From: Paralvinella palmiformis
Taxonomy: Eukaryota; Annelida; Polychaeta; Terebellida; Alvinellidae
Reading direction: 5' to 3'
Length of the DNA stretch: 64,000 nucleotides
NCBI GenBank assembly: GCA_025642065.1
Contig: JAODUP010001184.1
Coordinates: 1 to 64,000, forward strand
Below are positions 36,165-44,859 of this stretch, one piece after another (positions within the stretch are counted from its first letter, which is position 1; each line of letters opens with the position of its first letter). The translations under genes and the position numbers were made by a program. The notes under the pieces are model-generated. The model was not told the DNA's origin, searched no databases, and worked only from the letters and a program-made list of their open reading frames with translations.

Positions 36165-37694
36165 TGATTGAAGAACCGGGGGTCAGAAGTCAACACCAGG
36201 TGGCTGTGTCCAATAGGCGACAGCCGGGGGTCTGTACCTCAAATTTCAACAAGTGGACAAGTACCGGAGAGGGGATCGGGGCACCTCAAAGCTCGGAAGT
36301 ATTTGTTTTTCATTGAAAGAGAAATGGATCTTACCAAGAACGATCTGGTCCACTTAAACTCAAACCTGTAAAACTATGTTAAAATGTAAAAAAAAAAGTA
36401 TAAAACACTACAATATTTACTAAGTTCGTAATATCATAAATTGTACGCAATTCCAGATAGAAATGTCGAAATGTCTGTAACTGAACCCCTAAAAATCTGA
36501 GAATTCTCATGTTGTTGTCTTCATATCTTGAGTGGCGTTTAATTTCATCTCCTCGAATGGAGTGGACCGGATCTTTCTTGGTAAGATCTAGTGCTCTCTT
36601 AAGTTCTACCCTTCTTCCGTTTCGTGCCCGTACACCAATACAGACTGGTTCAAAATAGGTGAGAATAGCGTCTGGTAACTCATCCTCCATTTCTATAAAT
36701 GTCGGTAGTACCATATCGGTAAGGAAGGAAAGTCAAAGCATGTATTTTTTTTAATTTTATGTTGAAATGCATATCTTCGTCATATATGACTTTATAACCC
36801 AAATTGCAAATGTTCCGATACATATTTTGTTCAAGATGGAAAATACACCCACTGCGAGTAGCTCTTGGAAACACAGTTTCAGCAGGATTTAAAGTGGCCA
36901 ATCAAAAAACGTTCATAATTTTGTCTGGTTATAACTCAGGACATATATTTTAAATGTACACTAATGTATGGTTCACTAACATCCAGTACACAAATGGCCG
37001 GTACACTAAGATCTATGTACAGTAACGTCCGTACACTAACGTCCATACACTAATATCCAGTACACTAACACTCCGATACCATGCCGTGCCATCTATGCGT
37101 TGTTATTCCTGGTATAGTGTCCGACACTGTAAAAAATAGGCTCAGGACGAAAACACCCCGTGCCATGATGTCGATACATTAACCTGTTTTATCTATACCT
37201 TGTAAATATATATGACTAGACCGGCCACCTGCGGGGTATCGTTTCCTTAACATCAACAGGGTTACTCTACTATGTACATGTAGGGTGTTTGTAAAAGTTC
37301 CATTTATTCACACATACGTCATTCACCGTTGTATGCTGTTTGGCGTCTAAGATGTCAACGTCAAATTCCATATTAGCTCGCCATCTCCACTGTGTCGGCG
37401 GATGGGGAGGACTTCGTCATGCCTCTAGAAGTTAAGATCGGAACTTGCGACTCGATGACGCGAGAAACCACTCTAACGACGAACAGCATCCGAGAAGATA
37501 TGACGTCAGATAGCGCAATATGGGATGCCGCTCCCGATTCGGAAGGTACGATCCCGGAGACGTAATCCAAATGTAATTGTTATGTTTACATTCCGATATA
37601 TACATTCGAGTGTTATATTTCCGCATACAAACGATGCCATCTGATTTCAGTTATAGACGGATATGACGAAGGAGGTTATGACACTGCTGTATGA
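25676..37694 (+). CDS. Alpha-arrestin (arrestin domain-containing protein), complete, 6 coding exons
   Basis: Exons 25676-25889, 31953-32072, 32522-32964, 33062-33328, 37377-37545, 37651-37694; all junctions are GT-AG and in phase, giving 418 residues. The ATG is the first after an in-frame TGA (25649-25651). N domain (about 40-185): YESGQVITGCLLV, FSVTFGGRYETSWTEG, WYRFDFEYQLPQGLPSS and GKVTYYS, the core of Arrestin_N. C domain (about 213-385): LSSRAFAIGQHVIAEVTVEN, PKLPPSTPER, TKYYITLAIS and MPLEVKIG. Alpha-arrestins link membrane cargo to NEDD4-type ubiquitin ligases through PPxY motifs. Here the only PPxY is PPLY at 277-280, inside the C domain; the tail ends YDEGGYDTAV. Exon 1 uses a weak donor (GTTCGT) chosen because it alone keeps phase and family sequence. 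The ARRDC subtype is not resolved. Confidence 0.88.
26886..27066 (+). mobile_element. tRNA-derived SINE, family 1
   Basis: Well-preserved copy: GTGGTCTAGCGGTAGCGTGT, B-box TGTTCGATTAT, body gctcggcccatttaacctac, tail tcaatcatg. It is followed by a (TA)n tract at 27103-27128. It lies in arrestin intron 1. Confidence 0.85.
27067..28330. other. Arrestin intron 1, no further feature
   Basis: Contains (TA)n at 27103-27128. No exon-like frame with splice sites was identified. Confidence 0.4.
28335..28430. repeat. Hairpin-rich repeat-like segment
   Basis: Carries the perfect inverted pair GTCCGGC-tttgt-GCCGGAC, immediately followed by CGGC-ttttga-GCCG, then TTAAAGGGACAGTCCACCCT. This last motif has the style of ends of dispersed short repeats in marine invertebrates. 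Only one copy was seen in the window. Confidence 0.4.
28615..28732 (-). mobile_element. SINE family 1, 5'-truncated, reverse
   Basis: Reverse complement shares the body (gaagggtgtttcatctttga, ttcgcttcatgacgtttgga, cccatttagcctaccttgtg) and the ATCATCATC tail with full copies, but the tRNA-like head is missing. The tail is at 28598-28612. Confidence 0.75.
28733..29393. other. Arrestin intron 1, nothing recognised
   Basis: No open exon-like frame or known repeat. Confidence 0.4.
29394..29950. repeat. 57-bp minisatellite, nearly 10 units
   Basis: Unit of 57 bases containing cattatttcggctgtcatat, cacactcggtatgtgatg and ttatctgataacaaatag. Each unit carries two inverted repeats: ATCACA...TGTGAT and GTTATC-t-GATAAC. 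As 57 is divisible by three, a 193-codon frame stays open on the minus strand (29373-29954, 19-residue period such as ICYQITSHTECDMTAEIM). No start context, splice site or homology supports translation. It lies in arrestin intron 1. Confidence 0.95.
30034..30124. repeat. (GAGT)n microsatellite
   Basis: About 22 uninterrupted tetranucleotide units. Confidence 0.97.
30297..30339. repeat. (TA)n microsatellite
   Basis: About 21 pure AT dinucleotide units. Confidence 0.95.
30776..31066 (+). repeat. Inverted-repeat arm A (partner at 35811-36096)
   Basis: About 285 bases that match the reverse complement of 35811-36096 with only scattered differences (roughly 95% by eye). They share the blocks cgcagagtgcgaaat, ggcggtggtaacagtgcctc, a G run, caatcaatcaattaagcaat and ctgctgtaggtctgactcct. 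A further short match (ctttgaggtgc, 30741-30751) suggests the arm began near 30722. It lies in arrestin intron 1. Confidence 0.85.
31067..31952. other. Arrestin intron 1, 3' part
   Basis: Contains (TTG)n at about 31389-31416. No other feature is seen before the acceptor at 31951-31952. Confidence 0.5.
32993..33031. repeat. (TA)n tract filling arrestin intron 3
   Basis: Intron 3 is only 97 bases (32965-33061), and about 39 of them are a pure (TA)n run, 28 bases after the donor. Confidence 0.95.
33340..33387. repeat. (TG)/(CG)/(GA) composite microsatellite
   Basis: gtgtgcgtgcgcgcgcgtgt followed by (GT)n, then (GA)n, starting 12 bases after the donor of arrestin exon 4. The TG/CG part is a second Z-DNA-prone tract. 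Confidence 0.85.
34119..34162. repeat. Perfect 17-base inverted repeat (hairpin)
   Basis: GACGATCGTTTTAATTT, a 10-base loop (ggcgaatttg), then the exact reverse complement AAATTAAAACGATCGTC. With one mismatch the stem extends to 20 pairs. It is in arrestin intron 4, with no adjacent repeat family recognised. Confidence 0.9.
34163..35193. other. Arrestin intron 4, nothing recognised
   Basis: AT-rich, no exon-like frame. Confidence 0.4.
35194..35335. repeat. (CT)n/(GT)n compound microsatellite
   Basis: Alternating blocks of CT and GT repeats. Open frames crossing it (for example 35105-35401 minus and 35159-35443 plus) are low-complexity artefacts. Confidence 0.95.
35534..35765 (+). mobile_element. 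MULE transposon fragment, plus orientation
   Basis: Starts with at least five tandem copies of a TTAGTGTAC-type motif (gttagtgtactgga and variants, 35537-35650). These run into a coding relic reading ELQPDAVMKDFELVTLNAAE then TVFSRAS. 'x(K/T)DFExA.LNA....FP.A' is the region around the second catalytic Asp of MULE-type transposases. The fragment is cut off just after it. The block is repeated in reverse at 36842-37075. Confidence 0.65.
35811..36096 (-). repeat. Inverted-repeat arm B (partner at 30776-31066)
   Basis: Reverse-complement partner of arm A, equally well preserved. It interrupts the MULE fragments and is followed by a long (TA)n tract. The two arms enclose arrestin exons 2-4 (31953-33328), with 4.7 kb between them. 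Confidence 0.85.
36105..36163. repeat. (AT)n microsatellite
   Basis: About 29 pure AT units next to arm B. Confidence 0.97.
36165..36300 (+). repeat. Dispersed repeat segment, also at 40441-40520
   Basis: Contains gaagtcaacaccaggtg, gcgacagccgggggtctgta and caaatttcaacaagtg. The same three blocks in the same order occur at 40441-40520. This suggests both are pieces of one element, possibly an LTR or the region just downstream of it. Confidence 0.6.
36318..36901 (-). mobile_element. MULE transposase fragment, minus orientation
   Basis: Minus-strand frames read LNPAETVFPRATRSGCIFHL, then EQNMYRNICNLGYKVIYDED, then LPDAILTYFEPVCIGVRARN and LDLTKKDPVHS. 'FP.A...GC.FHL.QN.YR...LG' is the C-x2-H region of MULE transposases; the ELPD..L.YFE..(Y)IG.R.RNGRR part is the usual segment downstream. 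The frame changes near 36715. At 36318-36362 a short plus-strand copy of the 'DLTKKDPVH' part shows another local inversion. Dead element. Confidence 0.7.
36902..37075 (-). mobile_element. MULE terminal block, minus orientation
   Basis: Reverse complement of the 35534-35690 block: tandem gtacactaacgtccatacac-like motifs and the stretch before the transposase relic. In this copy the catalytic 'KDFE' part reads through a stop, unlike the plus copy. The two blocks form the outer ends of a head-to-head arrangement about 1.5 kb long. Confidence 0.6.
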
Positions 37695-38336
37695 TGACGG
37701 TAGAATGGAATGGACTTTTTGTCATCAAACGATATTGCTTAGTGACCGATTTAATGCTATAGTCATATATCATGTTTGACATTACGCTTCAAACATGCAA
37801 CCATTTTGTTGTTCAACGTTTTTTGACACGAGATATAAAACACTGACATACACCGACGTCACGTAAACTACATTCAAGATTGCATTAATATCCGAAGGTC
37901 TGTATGGTCTAGGTATATAAATGCCTCAATACCTCGTCAATATATAAGTTTAGATCAGCGTTTGTTGACATTATAATTACGGTTCTGCTTATTCTTTTGG
38001 GGACATCCTATTTGCTGAAGGATTGCCATTTCAGGGGAATGGAAGAAGAAGAAGAAGGAAGGACAGTTAAGCGTTCAGTGACTTTATGATATATAATGTA
38101 TATTCTTTATTGCTGTACGATGTAAAACCAATATTTTATTATCTGATATCTAACAAGTATTATATTATACGGATGTGATACATTAACATAACTGTAGCAT
38201 AGTATACAAATATATTATAGATCTACAAGAAGTATTTCAGCACGTTGTATTTTATATTGTATATCAGGAGACTTTTTTTACAATGTACATCACGTAAACT
38301 CGTTAGGCGCACGGTGTCAGGTATTTTATTAAATAA

Positions 38337-38384
<48 letters not shown>

Positions 38385-39634
38385 TTACAACATCAACATT
38401 AGCATATCTAAGCGTGCTCTCTGTGAGAATGTGACTAGGTGTGCACCAGTGTATTGCTTGTTTGTGTATATGAAGATATAACGAGCAAACTATATAATCA
38501 AGAATTTGTTAACTCCATACAGTTAACTCATTATGAAAGCAGTTATTTGTTTCATTCATAAGCAGTAAAATAGCGCTCTCATACAACTAAGATCCCCAAT
38601 CACACATTTCCGTAGAGCTGAGATATATATTCTTCGATTCTTCAATTGAAATGTGATTGCAGCAAAACAATGATAATCTTCCCTCCTTTATCATTACAAC
38701 ATATAATATTAGCACCACAGTTGTCATCTGCTAGAGGCGACGGATAATAAAGGATATCGAACGTTTGTATGTAATACTACATATAATGAAAAATATTCGC
38801 GTCACATGTAATGATAAATATTAATGTCTTATAAAACGTCTCATGACCCAATACTGGTCTTAAAACAATCTGTAACACCTATACAACTGTATGACAAAAG
38901 ACAGGTTTAATCTGAAGTTCTTAAAACCTCCTGAAACAATACAATATTAACTTTCAGTACATGATTGGAAGCTAAAGTGCATTAATGAATTACCAGAATG
39001 AAATTACTCATCATTAATTTGTACAATATATATATATATATATCGACGGATATTAATAAGAAATCTGTCATTGCATTAGATTTATCCCAAACGTCTTAGA
39101 GTACTGATTGCTGTCGGTTCACATGTGTGTTATTATTTTTAATTTCACTTCTCATCTTTAACTAACATCATGGTACATATACCACTGGAAATCATCAACA
39201 CATAAGAAGCAAATTACGAGTCGTAAATTACCAATTAAACTAAATTACAAAATAGAGGAAATATTTCAAATTATCATTTGTTATAATGGCTTTCGCTAAG
39301 CATATTGAACTCGACTTAAATAGCTCACTCAATGTCTGTTCATTAAATGTACATTTCAGTCGAACTTCTAGAGTCCGAGTGCAAACAGATCATGTTCGAT
39401 ATAAAAAATGAGTGTTCTACGGAAGTTAAATTTATGGGGAAACAACTCGGAGTGAGATAGGGTTCAAATCTTCTAGTACCTACACTGTGATAGAACGAAG
39501 ATAAAATTCAAACGAATTTCCATAAATAATGTTTTCGTTAATTATTTTAATTAAACTGATCGCATGAATGCAATACTGTTTGGGTTAGAATCATAGAGGA
39601 AAATTGTTGATTGAATACCTATTATAATTGTCGA
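37695..39634. other. Arrestin 3' UTR and intergenic
   Basis: Contains AATAAA at 38332-38337, a possible but distant poly(A) signal for the arrestin gene, directly followed by (TA)n at 38339-38381, and (TA)n at about 39024-39043. No coding exon recognised. Confidence 0.45.
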
Positions 39635-39963
39635 GTCCTGATAGCGCATTTAGTTAGAGCGTGGGACTCGTAGCCGAACGGTCGCGGGTTCGAGGCTCCG
39701 TGAGCTGCAATGCCGTCATGTGGCGACTGGTTCACTCATCCATACAAAAAATGAGTACATAACAGGACGCGATGGCTATGTGTTTGAGTAACGCTTTCCG
39801 CCTATAAAGGCTGCATGCGTTGTATGCTCCCTTGGGAGTTGAGACATAACCTGGTTGGAAACAGGTCTGAGTCAGGGATAATAATATTGTAAATAATATT
39901 GTAAAGCGCCTTAGGGCAGCTTCTAGCTTGAATAGGACGCTATATGAATATCATTATTATAAT
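39635..39963 (+). mobile_element. tRNA-derived SINE, family 2, full-length copy
   Basis: About 330 bases. Head GTCCTGATAGCGCATTTAGT with TTAGAGCGTGGGACTCG (A-box region) and GGTCGCGGGTTCGAGGCTCC (B-box); body with caatgccgtcatgtggcgac and ctcccttgggagttgagaca. The tail contains aaagcgccttagggcagc and ggacgctatatgaata, then ATTATTAT. The GCGCYTT...GCTATATxAATA ending is a LINE-derived tail seen in several animal SINE families. A reverse copy is at 13425-13720. Confidence 0.85.
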
Positions 39964-40059
39964 CCCTATGTATTATTCGCAGTATCGGGGATCTGACCTG
40001 AAATCCGGTCTTCCCGGTTATAGGTCAAATAGATAACGGGGATAGGCGATTTAATCTCA

Positions 40060-40600
40060 TGTTTCAGCTACACTCACTTTCCACCACCATCTTCACGCAT
40101 CGTCAATTATACTATTCCGCTATTCCTCAGTCTAAGCCAATCACAACCCAGCTGGGATCCCGCTATATTTCGTTTACAACGGTTTGGGCTGCTGGACACA
40201 TTGTCACTAGTCTGAACCATTCGCTCACAGTCTGCTCAAGTGACAATACCTCGCAGGCATTTTATCACGTGTTCAACCCAAACTGTTATGTTGGCTGACT
40301 CGCCTATAAAAAGGGCCTAGCTTTTCACCCTGGTCAGATCATCACCTGCCAGCGTTGATTATAAAAATAATAAACATTCCTACCAGGCATCATCACCCCA
40401 CTTCTCCTGAAACACCACCATCAACAATAAAAATAGAACAGAAGTCAACACCAGGTGCTCTGCACAATAGCCGACAGCCAGGGATCTCTACCCCCAAATT
40501 TCAACAAGTGACAAGTGACCCTGGTCAGACTAGAACTTGCGACGCCGGACCTGTCGGACCTCTGTGCGTACAGTTTATATAGGTGGATAGATTAGTTATT
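40060..40600 (+). mobile_element. Possible solo LTR or LTR fragment
   Basis: Ordered promoter-like signals: a CCAAT-type box (gccaatcacaac, 40137-40148), a strong TATA box (CCTATAAAAAGGGC at about 40303-40316), AATAAA at about 40368-40373, then the dispersed blocks shared with 36165-36300. This U3-R-U5-like order suggests an LTR, but I could not fix ends or find a target-site duplication. The small frame at 40059-40298 has no domain. Alternatively it could be a promoter of an unseen gene. Confidence 0.35.
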
Positions 40601-42190
40601 TGAATCAGATAACTTGTATTTAGATAATGTTAAGTCCCGCGCTAGACTGTGTAACAGCTGGCGATTGTAGCGCACCAACCGGTGGCTGTTTAACAAGCTA
40701 TTTACATTCGGGGGGGGGGGGGTATGTTGGGAAAACAACTGATCGCAACAAAAACACAAACGTTTAATCAACATGGAACGGAAATTCATTGTTTTGTTGT
40801 CGTTGCCATATTTTCAAGCATCTGTAGAATTAAAATAGCAATGCCTATGTTGGCATGTAAGCCTTGTGTGCCTATAGTAATATATGTGAAATCGAATTGA
40901 GGCAGACACACTCGCAATACTAGCGGCAATATTTAGAATGTAACTTTGGCTAAGCATCGTGAAATCGTATTGTGTTAATATGTCAGTTAGTTCTTTCTAG
41001 AGGAGAATACAGGATTTCAATGGAGGCACGTGAATATTATCAGCAATAATTATTTAGAAAGTATAATACCAGACAGTGAGACTGATAATACCGTCTCCCC
41101 AAGGCAGTGTGTGTGGTGAATTTGTGCCACACATAGTCTACAACTCCCATTTTGGTATACACAGATCAACACAATTTCATTTCTAATTGACCTAACATAT
41201 AAATATTTGTTCATACACACTTTCAGTTGTTAAATTAATAATGCACGACACTCACACGTTTCTAGATACCAAACATCAAGCACAGTCTGGACGATATACA
41301 AACATTTGTGTTTAAGTGTGCATCTGTTCAAATTATACAACTGCATATTCACATACGCTACTACCCAAACCCTAAAAGAAGCAGCTTTTTATGTTGTAGC
41401 ATTTATTGAAATATGTAATATATATTTTGTACATGAAATACATATGGTATACGGATTGTCTCACATATTTGGTTCTTTTGTAGCACAAATATATACTATT
41501 GTCAACAGTACATAAATTAATACACAAGTCGGCACCACATCATGCCTGGTAATTACTATCACTCACATTCATATATCTGATCATTATTAAATAGCCAACA
41601 CCTACATTATACTAACAAGGTTCTCATATGTCCTGGAAAAGCTGAGAAATAATAAATTAATTTTCCAAGTGTAGAAATGTCAGGGAATTTTACAATGTCT
41701 GGAAATATCCTGGAAAACCTAGAAAAAAAGTCGCCTCAGAGAAAAGGGTCCAATTTAAAGACCGGAAATAAAATTACACTTCTGCAAGAAATCTTTAATT
41801 TTTTATGTTAAAGCAATCATAGGATATTATTAGTATATTACTTTTAATGTACCCACAATTTTGTTTCTTCTATAATTAATATTTGCTAACGTTTTAATGA
41901 AAGTGCATGGCACAAACAGCTACAAGGGGTGAGGGGTAGGCTGAACCATAAAGATGTCAAGTTGTAGTTTCCGTAACAATATTAGTTTTTAGGGGTGGGG
42001 ATGTATGCATAATGCTTATCACTGGACCACAGGTGGGTGTTAATTACCATGATCTATGTTTTTGTATATTTAGGTTCACTTGTGAAAATTTACTTATGTA
42101 AAGATTTATGTAGGTATATGTTTTAAATGGTGTTTAATGTTGATGTTCTGAGTTAGTGCCACCATATATATTGGCAAATGATAGGTATTA
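40601..42190. other. Intergenic, no gene recognised
   Basis: Contains a G run at about 40710-40722 and, near 41635-41720, a repeat-like stretch with 'tcctggaaaagctgag' and 'gtcagggaattttaca'. A related-looking sentence (ctggaaaaacctgaaatctgg) occurs at 60727. No exon recognised. Confidence 0.4.
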
Positions 42191-42203
42191 AACACACACA
42201 AAA

Positions 42204-42264
<61 letters not shown>
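42191..42264. repeat. (CA)n-(TA)n compound microsatellite
   Basis: CA units to about 42228, then pure TA to 42264. Confidence 0.97.
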
Positions 42265-42269
<5 letters not shown>

Positions 42270-42935
42270 GTAGACAGATATCACATGTTTCCCACATCCA
42301 TCCATTATAGAAAACATATTACCAATTTTTACTATTATTTTGTTTGTTTGGTGTACGGGATTGGTTGTGCTTAGTACATTATCTAATATATGTATTATTT
42401 TGACTATGTACTGGTGTTGTATGACAATAGGAGTATATTGGACATTAAGGTATCAGGAATTACACTATATATAAGCATATGCATATACCGCTTTGCACAA
42501 TATATTATTAAAATGTCACAAATCAACACATATCGTATGAAGTACTAAAAGTGAAAATGACAGTATCTATTCATCGATAGCAAATACAGTGAGCCGTATA
42601 TTTCCATTAGTAATATTCTATTTCATGTTCCAAGGCATAAGAACCACACCATTTTGTTCGGATGTGGAGGATATATATATATATATATAGTTGACCTATT
42701 ATGTTGCTCATGGCATTTAGTACACTTTTCCCAAAGTCCAACATACAATTGAGGACTTTAACGGTAGAAATTGGCGTCTCTTACAAAGGATATCTCATGC
42801 CGTGTGTCTCCAACACGATGGCATTGGAAACTAACAATAATGCACATTACATGTGCATTCAGGTGTATCCGTCTCCAGACAGCACAATGAAGAGCATTCA
42901 CTTTCAGCCTATCCAGAACTGGAAGTATAACTATT

Positions 42936-42941
<6 letters not shown>
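42265..42941. other. Intergenic, unassigned open stretch
   Basis: A 79-codon open frame from 42701 (containing VSYKGYLMPCVSNTMALETN) ends in a (TA)n tract. A donor-like CAG|GTGTAT lies at about 42863-42868. No family recognised and no compatible partner exon found. Confidence 0.25.
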
Positions 42942-43000
<59 letters not shown>

Positions 43001-43007
43001 ATATATA

Positions 43008-43050
<43 letters not shown>
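42942..43050. repeat. (TA)n followed by (GATA)n
   Basis: About 27 TA units, a short AT-rich spacer, then ten GATA units (43010-43050). Confidence 0.97.
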
Positions 43051-43051
<1 letters not shown>

Positions 43052-43149
43052 ACATTTAAAAATTGAGTTTAATGTTGCTAATGACTATTTGTCATGTAGA
43101 TCTAATTGGTAAAGTGTATATTTCTTATAATTATTTTTATTTCGTATAG

Positions 43150-43289
43150 TTTAATCTCTAGCCAAGTCCGATATTTCACACGCGAAATCTGTGCTTTTGA
43201 AAAAAAAAACATCGAATATTTAGACATAATTATTCACGATATTTTGCTTAATGGTGAGGAGAACAACATAGAAATGAAAACATCAATAG
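43150..43289 (+). CDS. Candidate upstream exon of the ASB13-like gene (uncertain)
   Basis: A 140-base open stretch bounded by an acceptor (TTTCGTATAG) and a consensus donor (ATAG|GTAAGT). It reads SSQVRYFTREICAFEKKNIE, then ILLNGEENNIEMKTSI, and ends in phase 1, which is exactly what the first ASB13-like exon at 51531 needs (G+CT). No similarity to ASB13 N-termini is evident, and the intron would be 8.2 kb and contain both LINEs. It may equally be part of another gene or chance. Confidence 0.25.
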
Positions 43290-43397
43290 GTAAGTTATTA
43301 GTCTATATGCGGATTTTTTTAATTAAGTATCTGTATATAACTATCCATCTCTGGGTGTATTTTTAAATATATAACAAATAACAATCAATTGACACCT

Positions 43398-43399
<2 letters not shown>

Positions 43400-43449
<50 letters not shown>
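43400..43449. repeat. (TA)n microsatellite
   Basis: About 25 pure TA units. Confidence 0.97.
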
Positions 43450-43451
<2 letters not shown>

Positions 43452-43687
43452 TTCCCTGTGTAATTATGCTAAATTTCTGGTGTTTACAATACTTAATTGT
43501 TATCGTTTTCTTCTAACTTTGATAAGTGCTTAGAAATGCCATTGTGTGAATATCATAGGCTTGGGAAAAGTGATGACAATGGATCTGTGGGGCCTGCCTG
43601 CTGTCAAACTTCTTCAACTCATTCTTTAATGAGTTCAACACACTGTCTGAAAACACTGGAGACTCTTGCCATTCCGGATATGGGGAT

Positions 43688-44800
43688 ATGCATCATATGA
43701 TGCATGGATTGGAGAGTGGTCCTCCCTCCTGGTATGATGCTCCCACTGAACCATTGGACATTGAGTGTTTGAGAGTGAAAGGACTGACCTTTATATACCT
43801 GAACACTCGCAGCCTGTTGCCCAAGTTGGATGAACTAAGAATACCGACTATCAACACTAAGGTTGCTGTTATTGGCATTACTGAAACGTGGCTAGAAGAA
43901 TCCGTCACAGACTATGAAGTCGAAATTCCCGGATACATGATCCCGCGTTGTGATAGGAACGGTAAGGGTGATGGTGTATGTGTTTACATCTGGAGTGGCA
44001 TTGCCATCAACGTAAGAAATGACATTCGTGGTGATTTAGAGACCATTTGGCCTGAAGTATATCTGTCCAAGACTAAACCAATATTGGTTGGCGTGTGTTA
44101 AGACTTCCAAAGCAGCTAGTTTTCTTTACCCTACCCGAGAAAACATATAACCTGTGAACAAATGTATACTACTGGGTGATTTCAATACAGATTATCAACA
44201 AATTAGCTCCAAAACAAACAAACTTACAGTATCTCTAAAACATTTTATGTCTATGTTTGATTTATCTCAGATAATCAAAACTCCAGCTAGAATTACTAAA
44301 TTAATTTCAACAATTTTAGATCTCATATTACTATCAGACCCAACCAAAATCAATATAACAGTGGTGTAATTTCTCGAAACATTTGAAAAACACCCGGTAG
44401 AAACTGATGCTGTAAAACTACGATAATTGAACAATTATACAAAGGAAGTGTTTAATATTCAATTGCAGGATGTGGACTGGAGATACGTGCTTGAATGTAA
44501 TACAGTGGAAAAGGCATAGAGTATTTTTAAATCTAAATATTTGGCTACAATTGACAACATTTCACCCCTCAGACAGATTCGCCTTAAACAAAATACTGTC
44601 CTCTGGGTGATTGGAGACATTTTACACCTCATTCATGACAGGGATCAGCTTTATTGTAAATTCAAAAAGACCAAATACCACAGTTTGTACGATCAATATA
44701 TTTTTCAGGTCCGAAAACATATTTTCTTTCTGATAAACTTCATGTGCACAAAAATCAACTTAAATTTTTTAAAGTCTCGTCACGTAATCACAAAGTCGCA
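43688..44800 (+). mobile_element. LINE A, 5' part (endonuclease and linker), interrupted
   Basis: Contains an APE-type endonuclease: LTFIYLNTRSLLPKLDELRI, then VAVIGITETWLEESVTD (the ETW catalytic box), GDGVCVYI, and ILLGDFNTDY at 44160-44190 with a downstream LDLILLSDP. A linker follows: VDWRYVLECNTVEKA, stop, then DNISPLRQIRLKQNTVLWVI and HDRDQLYCKFKKTKY. Stops and frameshifts separate the pieces. The order fits a CR1/Jockey-group non-LTR element. The 3' part of apparently the same element resumes at 46990, after LINE B. Confidence 0.8.
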
Positions 44801-44859
44801 CTAAGCCAAGCCCAGTTGGACTTCATATCGAAAATGAATTATGTTTTGAAAAATCCTAA

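Noticed and set aside
39635..39715. tRNA gene
   Set aside because: Same reasoning: it is the head of SINE family 2, which has a second copy at 13425-13720.
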